Below, in pieces: positions 34,574-43,952 of a DNA stretch of 58,565 nt. The notes beneath the pieces are model-generated. The model ran no database searches. It was not told where the DNA came from and was given only the letters and a program-made list of their open reading frames with translations. The DNA lies in assembly GCF_020164475.1 (NCBI RefSeq), contig NZ_JAIQWX010000024.1:1-58565 (forward strand), in the 5' to 3' direction. Each line of letters opens with the position of its first letter. Position 1 is the stretch's first letter. This stretch comes from Pseudomonas sp. REP124. GTDB lineage: Bacteria > Pseudomonadota > Gammaproteobacteria > Pseudomonadales > Pseudomonadaceae. A program made the translations under genes and the position numbers.

Positions 34574-34804
34574 ATGGAACAAACCACTCTATTCATGAGC
34601 AATCGAAGTCAAGCGGTTCGCCTGCCCAAGGCCGTAGCGATGCCCAGCGACGTAAAACGAGTCGATGTCGTCGCAGTAGGCCGAGCTCGCATCATCACGC
34701 CTGCCGGTGAATCCTGGGACAGCTGGTTCGACGGCGACAATGTCACCGCAGACTTCATGACCGATCGGGAGCAACCCACTGATCAGGAGCGCGAATCGTT
34801 CTGA
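34574..34804 (+). CDS. vapB: VapB-type antitoxin
   Basis: A 76-residue AbrB/SpoVT-fold antitoxin (TTLFMSNRSQAVRLPKAVAM) that binds its own promoter and neutralises VapC. The acidic C-terminal tail (ADFMTDREQPTDQERESF) would occupy the toxin's active site. AGGAGG lies upstream of the ATG at 34574. Its stop overlaps the vapC ATG by one base. Confidence 0.92.
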   Translation: MEQTTLFMSNRSQAVRLPKAVAMPSDVKRVDVVAVGRARIITPAGESWDSWFDGDNVTADFMTDREQPTDQERESF

Positions 34805-35211
34805 TGATCAAATACATGCTCGATACCAACATTTGCATCTTTACCATCAAGAACAAGCCGCAAGTCGTGCGCGAAGCCTTCAACCGCCATTACGGTCAAC
34901 TCTGCATCAGTTCCGTAACCCTGATGGAACTGGTTTACGGAGCGGAAAAATCTGCAGCACCCGAAAAAAACCTTGCCGTGGTCGAGGGGTTCGTAGCCCG
35001 TCTTGAGATCCTGCCTTTCGACAATGAAGCAGCCGAACATACCGGAATCATTCGATCCGAACTGACAAAGAGCGGGACACCCATTGGCCCATACGATTAC
35101 ATGATCGCCGGTCACGCACGCTCGCGAGGATTCATCGTAGTAACGAACAACCTGCGAGAGTTTCAACGAGTACCAGGCTTGCGAGTAGAAGACTGGGTCG
35201 AGGCCAGCTAA
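34804..35211 (+). CDS. vapC: VapC PIN-domain toxin (tRNA-fMet endonuclease type)
   Basis: A 135-residue PIN-domain ribonuclease. The acidic residues are Asp7 in YMLDTNIC, Glu42 in LMELVYG, and the Asp of PYDYMIAGHA. Enteric VapC of this subtype cleaves initiator tRNA. It is coupled to vapB and followed by the third copy of the repeated terminator. Confidence 0.93.
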   Translation: MIKYMLDTNICIFTIKNKPQVVREAFNRHYGQLCISSVTLMELVYGAEKSAAPEKNLAVVEGFVARLEILPFDNEAAEHTGIIRSELTKSGTPIGPYDYMIAGHARSRGFIVVTNNLREFQRVPGLRVEDWVEAS

Positions 35212-35227
35212 ATCGAATCGCCCCGAC

Positions 35228-35274
35228 AAACAAAAACGGCCGCTCATCATCACTGACAGCGGCCGTTTTCTACA
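35228..35274 (+). terminator. Terminator, repeat copy 3
   Basis: The same unit as at 33498 and 34418 with two substitutions (CTCATCATC, and C ending the T tract). It follows vapC by 17 bp and also lies beyond gabP, so it can stop transcription from both sides. Confidence 0.9.
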
Positions 35275-35301
35275 TCTACAACAACTACCTCAACCCATCA
35301 C

Positions 35302-36693
35302 TCAGCGCGTAACAGCAGCACCCAGCTGCTCATTACGACGGCGGCGAGCCACCAGCATGCCGGCGGCAACCACCAGAACGCTGAGCAGGCCGGTCGCGAG
35401 GATTTCCACGCGGTGGGCGTCCTGGAAGCCCATGATGGTCAGGGCCGCGACGATGAAGATGATCACCGCGTAAGTCAGGCCCGGGAACAGCCACATGCTG
35501 AAAGCGATTTTCTCGCCACGCGCCATACGCTGCTTGCGCATGCGCAGTTGCGAGATCGCGATCACCAGGTACACCAGCAGCGCGATGGCGCCGGAGCTGG
35601 CCAGCAGGAACTCGAACACTGCAGCCGGAGCCACGTAGTTGGCGAAAGTGGCGAGGAACGCAGCGCCGGTGGACAGCATCACCGCCCAGTAAGGGGTGCC
35701 GCTCTTGTTGGTGCGGGTGGCCATGGCCGGCGCGTCACCGCGCTTGCCCAGGGAGAACAGCATGCGCGACGAAGTGTACAGCGCCGAGTTCAGGCAGCTG
35801 GTTACGGCAACCAGTACGACGATGTCGACGATCATCTTGGCGTTAGGGATGCCCATGCGATCAAGCACGGTCTGGTAAGAACCCAGGCTGGCCAGAACCG
35901 GATCGTTCCATGGCACCAGGGCCACAACGATGAAGATCGATACGAGGTAGAACAGACCGATACGCCAGATCACCGAGTTGGTGGCCTTGGAGATCTGCTT
36001 GCCCGGATCCTTCGATTCCGCGGCCGCGATGGTCACGATCTCGGTACCCATGAAGGAGAACATGGTGGTCAGAATCGCGCCCAATACCGCGCCCATGCCA
36101 TTTGGCAGGAAGCCCTGGGTGTCGAAAATGTGCGAAACGCCGCTGACCTGGCTGTTCGGCAGGAAGCCGAAGATCGCCAGAACGCCGAGAACGATAAAGC
36201 CAATGATCGCAACGACTTTGAGCAGGGCGAACCAGAACTCGAATTCACCGTAGTTCTTCACGCTGAACAGGTTGGTCACGGTCAGCAACATGGTGATGAC
36301 CAGGGCGAAGGCCCAGATATCCACGCCCGGGAACCAGGCGTGCAGGATGGTGGCAGCGGCGTTGGCTTCCAGCGGGATTACCAGAACCCAGAACCACCAG
36401 TACAGCCAGCCGATGGTGAAGCCGGCCCAGTGACCGATCGCACGGTCGGCGTAAGTAGAGAAGGAGCCTGTATCAGGCGAAGCCACGGCCATCTCGCCGA
36501 GCATGCGCATCACCAACACCACCAGCATACCGGCGGCAGCGTAAGCCAACAGCACAGCCGGGCCTGCAGCAGCGATAGCGTGGCCGGAGCCTACGAACAG
36601 ACCGGCACCGATCACACCGGCAATCGACAGCATCGTTACGTGACGCGGTTTGAGCCCCTGTTCGAGGCCGTTAGAGCTTTGGGTACTGCTCAT
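35302..36693 (-). CDS. gabP: GABA permease
   Basis: A 463-residue APC-superfamily amino-acid permease with 12 predicted membrane helices. The start GLKPRHVTMLSIAGVIGAGL contains the conserved GxG motif of helix 1, and KNYGEFEFWFALLKVVAI matches amino-acid permeases of the GabP/ProY class. Length and C-terminal pattern fit GABA permease; proline or another small amino acid cannot be excluded. It is monocistronic. Confidence 0.85.
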   Translation of the reverse strand: MSSTQSSNGLEQGLKPRHVTMLSIAGVIGAGLFVGSGHAIAAAGPAVLLAYAAAGMLVVLVMRMLGEMAVASPDTGSFSTYADRAIGHWAGFTIGWLYWWFWVLVIPLEANAAATILHAWFPGVDIWAFALVITMLLTVTNLFSVKNYGEFEFWFALLKVVAIIGFIVLGVLAIFGFLPNSQVSGVSHIFDTQGFLPNGMGAVLGAILTTMFSFMGTEIVTIAAAESKDPGKQISKATNSVIWRIGLFYLVSIFIVVALVPWNDPVLASLGSYQTVLDRMGIPNAKMIVDIVVLVAVTSCLNSALYTSSRMLFSLGKRGDAPAMATRTNKSGTPYWAVMLSTGAAFLATFANYVAPAAVFEFLLASSGAIALLVYLVIAISQLRMRKQRMARGEKIAFSMWLFPGLTYAVIIFIVAALTIMGFQDAHRVEILATGLLSVLVVAAGMLVARRRRNEQLGAAVTR

Positions 36694-37257
36694 TGAAACT
36701 ACCTTTGTAAGGAAAAGCGAATGCATGCATCCCGCTTGTGTTTCTCTTCTGTAAAAAGAAACCAACGGAGCGTTCTTGAATCTGCACGCAATAATTGCGC
36801 CAAAATGTTTCAAAACCTTCTAATCCGGTGATCTCATCAAGACCGGACAGTCATCGCAAGTCATTGAAAGTAATGGCACTTCGCCAAAGCGTTACTCTGT
36901 GACCCACTTTATGGACGAAACAGCGCACCGGAAACACACCCCAAAACACCCTAGACGCACGATAAAAGTGCAGATCGTCCACGTCCGGTCCTATAACGCT
37001 TCCAACACCCCGCCAAAGCTGGCAACATCGCGCCCTTTTTGCGACAGCCAGCCTGCAATGTGGTTAAAAGCACGGTTCAAACGGCTGTTCGGTTGTTGGT
37101 GGGGCGACAGTCTGCTGTGCCGATGCGACAACCTGCTCAATGCCACCCGTTTACCGCCCGTAGCGCGTTGGCTGCCATCGAAACGCTATGCTAGGTTGGC
37201 CGCCTCGCCAGGAAGGCCGCCAACAGCAGGAGCGAAACATATATATGAGGAACGCAC
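36694..37257. other. Divergent intergenic region between gabP and the ABC operon
   Basis: 564 bp without a convincing gene. A 147-codon frame on the plus strand (36899-37342) lacks recognisable homology and overlaps the ABC gene start, so it is left out. The promoters of both flanking units must lie here. Confidence 0.5.
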
Positions 37258-38031
37258 ATGGCTGAGGCCACGCCCGCGCTTGAAATCCGCAACTTGCACA
37301 AACGCTACGGTTCGCTGGAGGTGCTCAAGGGCATCTCGCTGACCGCCCGTGACGGCGATGTGATCTCGATCCTGGGTTCTTCCGGCTCCGGCAAATCCAC
37401 GTTCCTGCGCTGCATCAACCTGCTGGAAAACCCGCATCAGGGGCAGATCCTGGTGGCTGGGGAAGAACTCAAGCTCAAGGCCGCGAAGAACGGTGAACTG
37501 GTCGCTGCCGACGGCAAACAGATCAATCGCCTGCGCAGCGAGATTGGTTTTGTGTTTCAAAACTTTAATCTGTGGCCGCACATGAGCGTGCTCGACAACA
37601 TCATCGAAGCCCCGCGTCGCGTGCTCGGCCAGAGCAAAGCCGAAGCCATCGAAGTCGCCGAAGCCTTGCTGACCAAGGTCGGCATCGCCGACAAGCGCCA
37701 CGCCTACCCTTCTCAGTTGTCCGGCGGCCAGCAGCAACGCGCGGCCATCGCCCGCACCCTGGCCATGCAGCCCAAAGTCATCCTGTTTGACGAGCCGACT
37801 TCCGCCCTTGACCCGGAAATGGTCCAGGAAGTACTTAATGTCATCCGCGCCCTGGCCGAAGAAGGCCGCACCATGTTGCTGGTCACCCACGAGATGAGCT
37901 TCGCCCGTCAGGTGTCCAGCGAAGTGGTGTTCCTCCACCAGGGCCTGGTCGAAGAGCAAGGATCGCCACAGCAGGTGTTTGAAAACCCGCTTTCGGCGCG
38001 CTGCAAACAATTCATGTCCAGCAACCGCTAA
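37258..38031 (+). CDS. Polar amino-acid ABC transporter ATPase (HisP-like)
   Basis: A 257-residue ABC ATPase. Walker A is GSSGSGKST (about residue 39-47), the signature LSGGQQQR (about 160), and Walker B VILFDEPTSALDPE (about 178). It has the length and features of HisP, energising histidine/lysine/arginine/ornithine import. It heads a four-gene operon with binding protein and two permeases. Confidence 0.93.
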   Translation: MAEATPALEIRNLHKRYGSLEVLKGISLTARDGDVISILGSSGSGKSTFLRCINLLENPHQGQILVAGEELKLKAAKNGELVAADGKQINRLRSEIGFVFQNFNLWPHMSVLDNIIEAPRRVLGQSKAEAIEVAEALLTKVGIADKRHAYPSQLSGGQQQRAAIARTLAMQPKVILFDEPTSALDPEMVQEVLNVIRALAEEGRTMLLVTHEMSFARQVSSEVVFLHQGLVEEQGSPQQVFENPLSARCKQFMSSNR

Positions 38032-38044
38032 CGGAGCTACCCGC

Positions 38045-38791
38045 ATGCAGAACTACAAGAAGGTCTTCCTGGCCGCCGCCGTCACCCTGGCGTTCAGCGC
38101 CGGTGCCATGGCCGAGACTCTGAAGATGGGCATCGAAGCGGCCTACCCGCCGTTCAACAACAAAGACGCCAGCGGCAACGTCGTGGGCTTCGACAAGGAA
38201 ATCGGCGACGCCCTGTGCGCCAAGATGAAAGTCGAATGCACCGTAGTGACCTCCGACTGGGACGGCATCATCCCGGCCCTGAACGCCAAGAAGTTCGACT
38301 TCCTGATCTCCTCGATGTCGATCACTGACGAGCGCAAGCAGGCGGTGGACTTCACCGACCCGTACTACTCCAACAAGCTGCAATTCATCGCCAAGAAAGA
38401 CATCGACTTCAAAACCGACGAAGCCTCTCTGAAAGGCAAAGTGATCGGCGCACAACGTGCGACCCTCGCCGGTACCTGGATGGAAGACAACATGCCTGGC
38501 GTTGAAGTGAAGCTCTACGACACCCAGGAAAACGCCTACCTCGACCTGACCGCTGGCCGCGTCGACGGCATCCTGGCCGACAAGTACGTCAACTACGAGT
38601 GGCTGAAAAGCGACGCTGGCAAGTCCTACGAATTCAAGGGCGACCCGGTGGAAGAAAGCGACAAGATCGGTATCGCAGTACGTAAAAACGATCCGATCCG
38701 CGAGAAGCTGAACGTCGCACTGAAAGAAATCGTTGCTGACGGCACCTACAAGAAGATCAACGACAAGTACTTCCCGTTCAGCATCTATTGA
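38045..38791 (+). CDS. Periplasmic binding protein for basic amino acids
   Basis: A 248-residue SBP_bac_3 protein with signal peptide cleaved after AMA (about residue 23). EAAYPPFNNKDASGNVVGFD and SDWDGIIPALNAKKFDFLIS are hallmarks of the ArgT/HisJ class. It is 13 bp after the ATPase gene. Ligand choice among Arg, Lys, Orn and His is not resolved by sequence. Confidence 0.92.
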   Translation: MQNYKKVFLAAAVTLAFSAGAMAETLKMGIEAAYPPFNNKDASGNVVGFDKEIGDALCAKMKVECTVVTSDWDGIIPALNAKKFDFLISSMSITDERKQAVDFTDPYYSNKLQFIAKKDIDFKTDEASLKGKVIGAQRATLAGTWMEDNMPGVEVKLYDTQENAYLDLTAGRVDGILADKYVNYEWLKSDAGKSYEFKGDPVEESDKIGIAVRKNDPIREKLNVALKEIVADGTYKKINDKYFPFSIY

Positions 38792-38869
38792 TACTGACCT
38801 GCCGGACCGACGCCGCCCTCTGACGGCGCCGGTCCCCGGCCTTGCCTGCCGCGATTTGAAAAGAAATTC

Positions 38870-39565
38870 ATGATTATCGACCTCTACGGATTCGGCCCGG
38901 CGCTTGCCGCTGGCGCGCTGATGACTGTGAAACTGGCACTTTCGGCCCTGTGCCTGGGGCTGGTGCTCGGTCTGCTTGGCGCCTTGGCCAAGACCTCCCC
39001 GTACAAGCCGCTGCAATGGCTTGGCGGCACCTATTCAACGTTGGTTCGCGGCATTCCGGAATTGCTCTGGGTGCTGCTGATCTACTTCGGCACCGTCAAC
39101 ATGATGCGTGCCCTGGGCGAGTTCTTCGGCAACCCCGACCTTGAACTCAACGCCTTCGCCGCCGGCGTGATCGCGCTGGGCCTGTGCTTCGGCGCCTACG
39201 CCACGGAAGTGTTTCGCGGCGCGATCATCGCCATTCCCAAAGGCCATCGTGAGGCCGGCGTGGCCCTGGGCCTGTCGAAATGGCGCATCTTCACCAAGCT
39301 GATCATGCCGCAGATGTGGCGCATCGCCCTGCCGGGCCTTGGGAACCTGTTCATGATCCTGATGAAGGACACCGCGCTGGTGTCCGTGATCGGCCTGGAA
39401 GAAATCATGCGTCACGCACAGATTGGCGTAACCGTGTCCAAGCAACCGTTCACCTTCTATATGGTCGCGGCCTTCATGTACCTGGGCCTGACGATCCTGG
39501 CCATGATCGGCATGCACTTCCTGGAAAAACGCGCCGCTCGCGGCTTCACGAGGAGCGCCCAATGA
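38870..39565 (+). CDS. Amino-acid ABC permease (HisQ-like)
   Basis: A 231-residue inner-membrane permease with about five helices and the EAA loop (KGHREAGVALGLSKWRIFTK, about residue 126). It pairs with the HisM-like permease in the next gene, which it overlaps by 4 bp. Confidence 0.92.
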   Translation: MIIDLYGFGPALAAGALMTVKLALSALCLGLVLGLLGALAKTSPYKPLQWLGGTYSTLVRGIPELLWVLLIYFGTVNMMRALGEFFGNPDLELNAFAAGVIALGLCFGAYATEVFRGAIIAIPKGHREAGVALGLSKWRIFTKLIMPQMWRIALPGLGNLFMILMKDTALVSVIGLEEIMRHAQIGVTVSKQPFTFYMVAAFMYLGLTILAMIGMHFLEKRAARGFTRSAQ

Positions 39566-40251
39566 ACTGGGAAGTCATCATCAAGTGGCTGCCGAAGCTC
39601 GCTCAGGGCGCAACCCTGACCCTCGAGCTGGTGGCCATCGCCGTGATCGCCGGTTTGCTGCTGGCGATTCCGCTGGGCATCGCTCGCTCCTCGCGCCTGT
39701 GGTGGGTGCGGGCATTTCCCTACGGCTACATCTTCTTTTTCCGCGGCACGCCGCTGCTGGTGCAACTGTTCCTCGTCTACTACGGCCTCGCGCAGTTCGA
39801 CGCGGTCCGTAACAGCTCCATGTGGCCCTACCTGCGCGATCCGTTCTGGTGCGCCACGGCCACCATGACCCTGCACACCGCCGCATACATTGCCGAGATC
39901 CTGCGCGGCGCGATCCAGGCGATTCCGCCGGGCGAGATCGAAGCGGCAAGGGCGCTGGGCATGTCCAAGCCCAAGGCGCTGTTCTACATCATGTTGCCCC
40001 GCGCCGCGCGCATCGGCCTGCCGGCCTACAGCAACGAAGTGATACTGATGCTCAAGGCCAGCGCCCTGGCCAGCACCGTGACCTTGCTGGAACTGACCGG
40101 CATGGCCCGCACCATCATTGCCCGGACCTACCTGCCGGTGGAAATCTTCTTCGCCGCCGGTGTGTTCTACCTCGTGATGGCTTATGTGCTGGTGCGCGGC
40201 TTCAAGCTGCTGGAGCGCTGGCTGCGCGTCGATGCCTGCCAAGGGCGCTGA
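39562..40251 (+). CDS. Amino-acid ABC permease (HisM-like)
   Basis: A 229-residue permease whose ATG overlaps the stop of the first permease. The EAA loop reads GEIEAARALGMSKPKALFYI (about residue 133). FFRGTPLLVQLFLVYYGL near residue 56 is typical of the HisM/ArtM group. Confidence 0.92.
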   Translation: MNWEVIIKWLPKLAQGATLTLELVAIAVIAGLLLAIPLGIARSSRLWWVRAFPYGYIFFFRGTPLLVQLFLVYYGLAQFDAVRNSSMWPYLRDPFWCATATMTLHTAAYIAEILRGAIQAIPPGEIEAARALGMSKPKALFYIMLPRAARIGLPAYSNEVILMLKASALASTVTLLELTGMARTIIARTYLPVEIFFAAGVFYLVMAYVLVRGFKLLERWLRVDACQGR

Positions 40252-41461
40252 GTACAGCGTGCTGACGGGCGAGGCCCTGCTCGCCCGTTTCACCGCGCTG
40301 GATGCTTTTCTGACAGAGCATCAGGCACTGTGGAAACCCCGCCCGTTCACACATCTGCACCTGCCTTGGGAATTGTCCTACCCTGAACTAGCCGCCTGGC
40401 TACGCGGCCGTTCGCTGGAAGAAGCGGAAAGCACACACAACCAACCTGCCCTGATGGATGCGCCAGAGCCTTTTGCTGCGCTTGCGGCGACGTCGCTGGC
40501 GTTGAGTGCTTTGGATGAATTGCCCGCTCATGCATTGGAAGCGACGGGTCATCGATTGAATGTCGATGTACCGGGTCGCAAGTGGGAGCAGATCGAGGCG
40601 TTTGCCAGTCGACTGCAATTCGCCGAGACGCCGAAGCATTGGCTGGACTGGTGTTCGGGCAAAGGTCATTTAGGGCGACGGTTGCTGAATAGTGGCCAAC
40701 AGCTGACTTGCCTGGAATACGACCCGGCACTGGTCACCAGCGGTCAGGCCCTCAGTCAGCGTCATCAACTGCACGCACTGCACGTGGAACAGGATGTACT
40801 CGCTGCCGACGCGGCCGCGTTATTGGATGGTCAACACACGCCAGTCGCACTCCACGCCTGCGGCGATCTGCATGTACGCCTGATCCAGCTCGCCAGCGCC
40901 GCCGGCTGCAAACAACTCGCCATCGCTCCCTGCTGCTACAACCGCATCAATCTGACCCATTACGCGCCGATTTCCTCGACAGCCAAGGGCTCTGACCTAC
41001 AGCTCTCACTTGACGATCTGGCGTTACCGGCGAGCGAAACCGTAACCGCCGGCGCCCGGGTCCGACGCCAACGCGATACTTCCATGGCCCGGCGCTTGGC
41101 CTTCGACCTGTTGCAGCGGCACGTGCGCGGCATCGATGAATACCTGCCCACCCCTTCCCTGCCGAGCGTCTGGCTGGACAAACCCTTCGCCGAGTACTGC
41201 CATCATTTGGCCGAGCTTAAAGAGTTATCCACAATCGGCACTCAGGACTGGGCAGCATGGGAAGCAGCCGGCTGGCAACGCCTGGCACAGGTACGCAACC
41301 TGGAGCTGCTGCGCGGACTTTTCCGACGCCCACTGGAGCTTTGGCTGGTACTGGACCGTACCCTGTTCCTGCAGGAACAGGGTTACAGCGTTCGCTTGGG
41401 CACATTCTGCGAAACCCCACTCACCCCGCGTAATCTGCTGATCCTGGCCGAACGCCCCTAA
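40232..41461 (+). CDS. SAM-dependent methyltransferase
   Basis: A 409-residue protein with a methyltransferase motif I (WLDWCSGKGHLGRRLL, about residue 138), the binding-acid loop LEYDPALV, and CCYNRINLTH near 234, which resembles the nucleic-acid methyltransferase-like family. Target unknown. It overlaps the HisM-like gene by 20 bp. An alternative upstream start would extend it only a little. Confidence 0.8.
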   Translation: MPAKGAEYSVLTGEALLARFTALDAFLTEHQALWKPRPFTHLHLPWELSYPELAAWLRGRSLEEAESTHNQPALMDAPEPFAALAATSLALSALDELPAHALEATGHRLNVDVPGRKWEQIEAFASRLQFAETPKHWLDWCSGKGHLGRRLLNSGQQLTCLEYDPALVTSGQALSQRHQLHALHVEQDVLAADAAALLDGQHTPVALHACGDLHVRLIQLASAAGCKQLAIAPCCYNRINLTHYAPISSTAKGSDLQLSLDDLALPASETVTAGARVRRQRDTSMARRLAFDLLQRHVRGIDEYLPTPSLPSVWLDKPFAEYCHHLAELKELSTIGTQDWAAWEAAGWQRLAQVRNLELLRGLFRRPLELWLVLDRTLFLQEQGYSVRLGTFCETPLTPRNLLILAERP

Positions 41462-41877
41462 TGGCTCATAGGCTGTGGATAACTCTGTTGATGAAAATAA
41501 CGTGGATCCAATATTTACAGCTGTTTCAGCGTTGAAACGAGACTGTTCAGTTTTCGTACACATTAATAAAAACCCGAAAAACAGTGATTTGCGTGTTGAT
41601 GGGAATGGATCCAGAAATTGACCGAATCACCCGCGCATGGAAAATCCGGTTGTGCATAAGCGTTCGATCAAAAGGAAGTAAACGGGAGGCTGATGGGTTG
41701 TTTGAGCAGAAAATGCGGGGGTTTAGTAGAAGTGAATCCGGGAAGTTGGTCACGCCAAAAGCGTAGAAAAGCTCGACCTTTGCCCGACATCAATCCCGCG
41801 CAACCGGCCAAGCAAAAATAGTCAGAATTCAGGGGTTTACAGAACCCACCCAATCGCTATAATCGTCGCCCTGACAC
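41462..41877. other. Gene-less region before tRNA-Thr
   Basis: 416 bp without a supported gene. It contains TGTGGATAA (41472), a DnaA-box-like word of common occurrence, and the tRNA-Thr promoter at the right end. Confidence 0.5.
41836..41863 (+). promoter_or_regulatory. Sigma-70 promoter of tRNA-Thr
   Basis: TTTACA (41836-41841) and a perfect TATAAT (41858-41863) spaced by 16 bp lie 14 bp before the tRNA. Confidence 0.8.
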
Positions 41878-41953
<76 letters not shown>

Positions 41954-41960
41954 TATAAAT

Positions 41961-41994
41961 CAAGGGCTTGCAGCGATGCAGGCCCTTGTTTTTT
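41961..41994 (+). terminator. Terminator after tRNA-Thr
   Basis: A 12-bp stem CAAGGGCTTGCA / TGCAGGCCCTTG with a GCGA loop is followed by a T tract. Confidence 0.88.
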
Positions 41995-42066
41995 GTCCCA
42001 GACGTAACAAGCGACGTAACAAGCGACTGAGACTCGCCACGCGGTTAACCTAGAGACGGCGTTGTT

Positions 42067-42951
42067 ATGAAATGGAACTTCGACTGGAAATACCTTTTAG
42101 GCATCGCCATCGCCATCGCTGCCTTGGCCCTACCCGCCTACCAGTGGCAGTCGGATTTAAACGCGCATTCTCTTTCCGTACGTAAGCTTTCATCCTCTCC
42201 GTTGCAGCCATTTGCAAATTCAAAAACGTATGACGTGAAAATGACGGTGAACGGGGTTGAGCTTACTAACCCTTATTTCAACTCCTTTGAAATCGTCAAC
42301 TCCGGCTCGAAACCAATTTTGAGCACTGATTTCGAAACTCCGATTGAATTCACAGGTGCAAGCGGCTTGCAATTCGTGTCGGCGAGACTTGATTTGACCG
42401 AACCAAAAGAGATCCCTGTCAAGATTTCGGTTGATAACAGTCGCCTGTCCGTCGCCCCATACCTATCAAATCCGAAAGACAAGATCGTTTTCTCAACGAT
42501 CACCTCCGGACCTGATCCCCTCATAACCGTCAAGGCCAGAATTGCGGGCATCCGTGAGGTATCAATTGAGGATTCATCAGTTGAGCACGTCGATATTGCA
42601 CGCCTGATCATTTCGGCGGTGCAATGCCTCGTGTCGCTCACTATCTACTTCACTTATGCCTGGATCATTCCAAGACAACGCAAACACCAATCGGCCCGGA
42701 CTCTGGACTGGCGCTTTCTGCTGGCCTCAGCCCTTTGCTGTGGGTTGGGTGCGAGCCTAGCACTTGCCAAAACCATGTCCCTGCTCAAGCCGATCCTTGG
42801 CGAAACTTACGCGCTTGGCAATTGGTCGCTAGTTATTTTGGGGCCTGTGTGCACCGTAATTGGGTACTGGCTAGCCAATCGGGTTCGTGGCAAAGACTTG
42901 CCTACGATCCGCAACTGGAGAAGGGAGAAAAGTAGCGGTATGGCGGAGTGA
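42067..42951 (+). CDS. Unknown membrane protein in tRNA-Thr island
   Basis: A 294-residue protein with one N-terminal membrane helix (about 10-27), a beta-rich extracytoplasmic region (about 35-175), and three C-terminal helices (about 180-200, 218-236, 251-270). I recognise no family. It might be a sensor or effector of the island, but its GC-richer composition suggests an origin different from the AT-rich operon. Confidence 0.7.
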   Translation: MKWNFDWKYLLGIAIAIAALALPAYQWQSDLNAHSLSVRKLSSSPLQPFANSKTYDVKMTVNGVELTNPYFNSFEIVNSGSKPILSTDFETPIEFTGASGLQFVSARLDLTEPKEIPVKISVDNSRLSVAPYLSNPKDKIVFSTITSGPDPLITVKARIAGIREVSIEDSSVEHVDIARLIISAVQCLVSLTIYFTYAWIIPRQRKHQSARTLDWRFLLASALCCGLGASLALAKTMSLLKPILGETYALGNWSLVILGPVCTVIGYWLANRVRGKDLPTIRNWRREKSSGMAE

Positions 42952-42999
42952 TACCCCGAAAGTTTAGAGCCATAGCTATGTGAGCGCGTTCTACGCACC

Positions 43000-43081
43000 A
43001 AAAAGGGGACAGATTTATTTTTCCGAAAATAAATCTGTCCCCTTTTTGCTGTCCCCTTTTTGCTCGTCCCCTTTTTGCTCC
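43000..43081. repeat. 22-bp-arm palindrome followed by GTCCCCTTTTT repeats
   Basis: Perfect arms (AAAAAGGGGACAGATTTATT and on) at 43000-43021 and 43026-43047 flank a TCCG loop. GTCCCCTTTTT then appears twice more (43051-43061, 43066-43076). Similar GGGGACAGATTTATTTT palindromes often accompany Y1/REP-associated transposase elements; no transposase gene is seen here. Confidence 0.8.
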
Positions 43082-43952
43082 AGAAACCTGAAAGGCCGCG
43101 CCGCAACCGCGGTGGTTTACCCCCCAAGTACGATTCGCGTCCGGTAGCTCGTACGGTCACTACCCATGTGATGGATGCCAACTAAACATCGTTGCCCCTG
43201 CGGCGACCACCCTACCCTTCTGCCCTGCAGCAACCATTCCGCTTGGCCATTTCATATGCGCCAACCTGTGCCCGTCTCTGTCTCTGGAAAGAGACGGGCG
43301 CTCCTACCACTGCTGCAGCCCTTATCGCACATGGCTTTGCGGCAATTCCCCTCGTGACAAACGCCGATGTCACCAGCAACAGCGATGTAGATGATGGTGC
43401 CGCAGACCAGGGAATGGACTGCACCTGACTGACAGTCAGGCATGCCCCAGTTATCGCATCGCTGTGTTCACCCGGCTCAGGATCTCGCGGCACTGGTCTC
43501 GTCAGCCAATGCAGCCTCCACCCGCCCACTGGTAACGGTGTTCATGAGGCCAGATCATGAGATGCCCTTGCTCCCGGACGTAAAGAGCCGCCAGTCCCGC
43601 GTAGTGGACATTCCCCACAGGTCGCAGGGGCCTTGATCCCTGATAACACTCAGCATTCTTGGCGGGATGACGTGGGGAGAGCTTGATCAGGAGGTTGTGC
43701 AAGGATATGTCGGCTACCAGACAGGATGCATTCTGAAGGCTTGAAAGATGGAAATAGCCCTACACATTGCAACCTGAGGTGAGAGACCTCTATTTACTAA
43801 AACCATGGCAACCGCTAAATTGTCATAGTAGCAATATGCCAAGCCAGCTGTTTAGCCATCCAATCGGATGCAGCCAACCATTGAAAACACTGTTATAGGC
43901 ATGAAAAAGCAAAAAGCTTAACAGTACGACTTTATAAAAGAGAGCAATCACT
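43082..43952. other. Gene-less stretch, possible degraded sequence
   Basis: About 870 bp hold only short frames without ribosome sites or recognisable homology. The switch from GC-rich to AT-rich sequence occurs near 43.75 kb, marking a probable insertion junction for the operon that follows. Confidence 0.45.

Noticed and set aside
35413..36696. A 427-codon plus-strand frame opposite gabP
   Set aside because: Low-complexity His/Gln/Gly-rich translation, no ribosome site, and fully overlapping a well-conserved permease.
36899..37342. 147-codon frame before the ABC operon
   Set aside because: It overlaps the ABC ATPase start, has no recognisable domain and an unlikely composition.
41472..41480. 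DnaA box (TGTGGATAA) before tRNA-Thr
   Set aside because: A single 9-mer with another isolated copy at 41224 inside a coding gene; no AT-rich unwinding region or cluster, so not an origin.
43502..43702. Possible transposase remnant on the minus strand
   Set aside because: A few residues look phage- or transposase-like, but I could not match any motif well enough to call a pseudogene.
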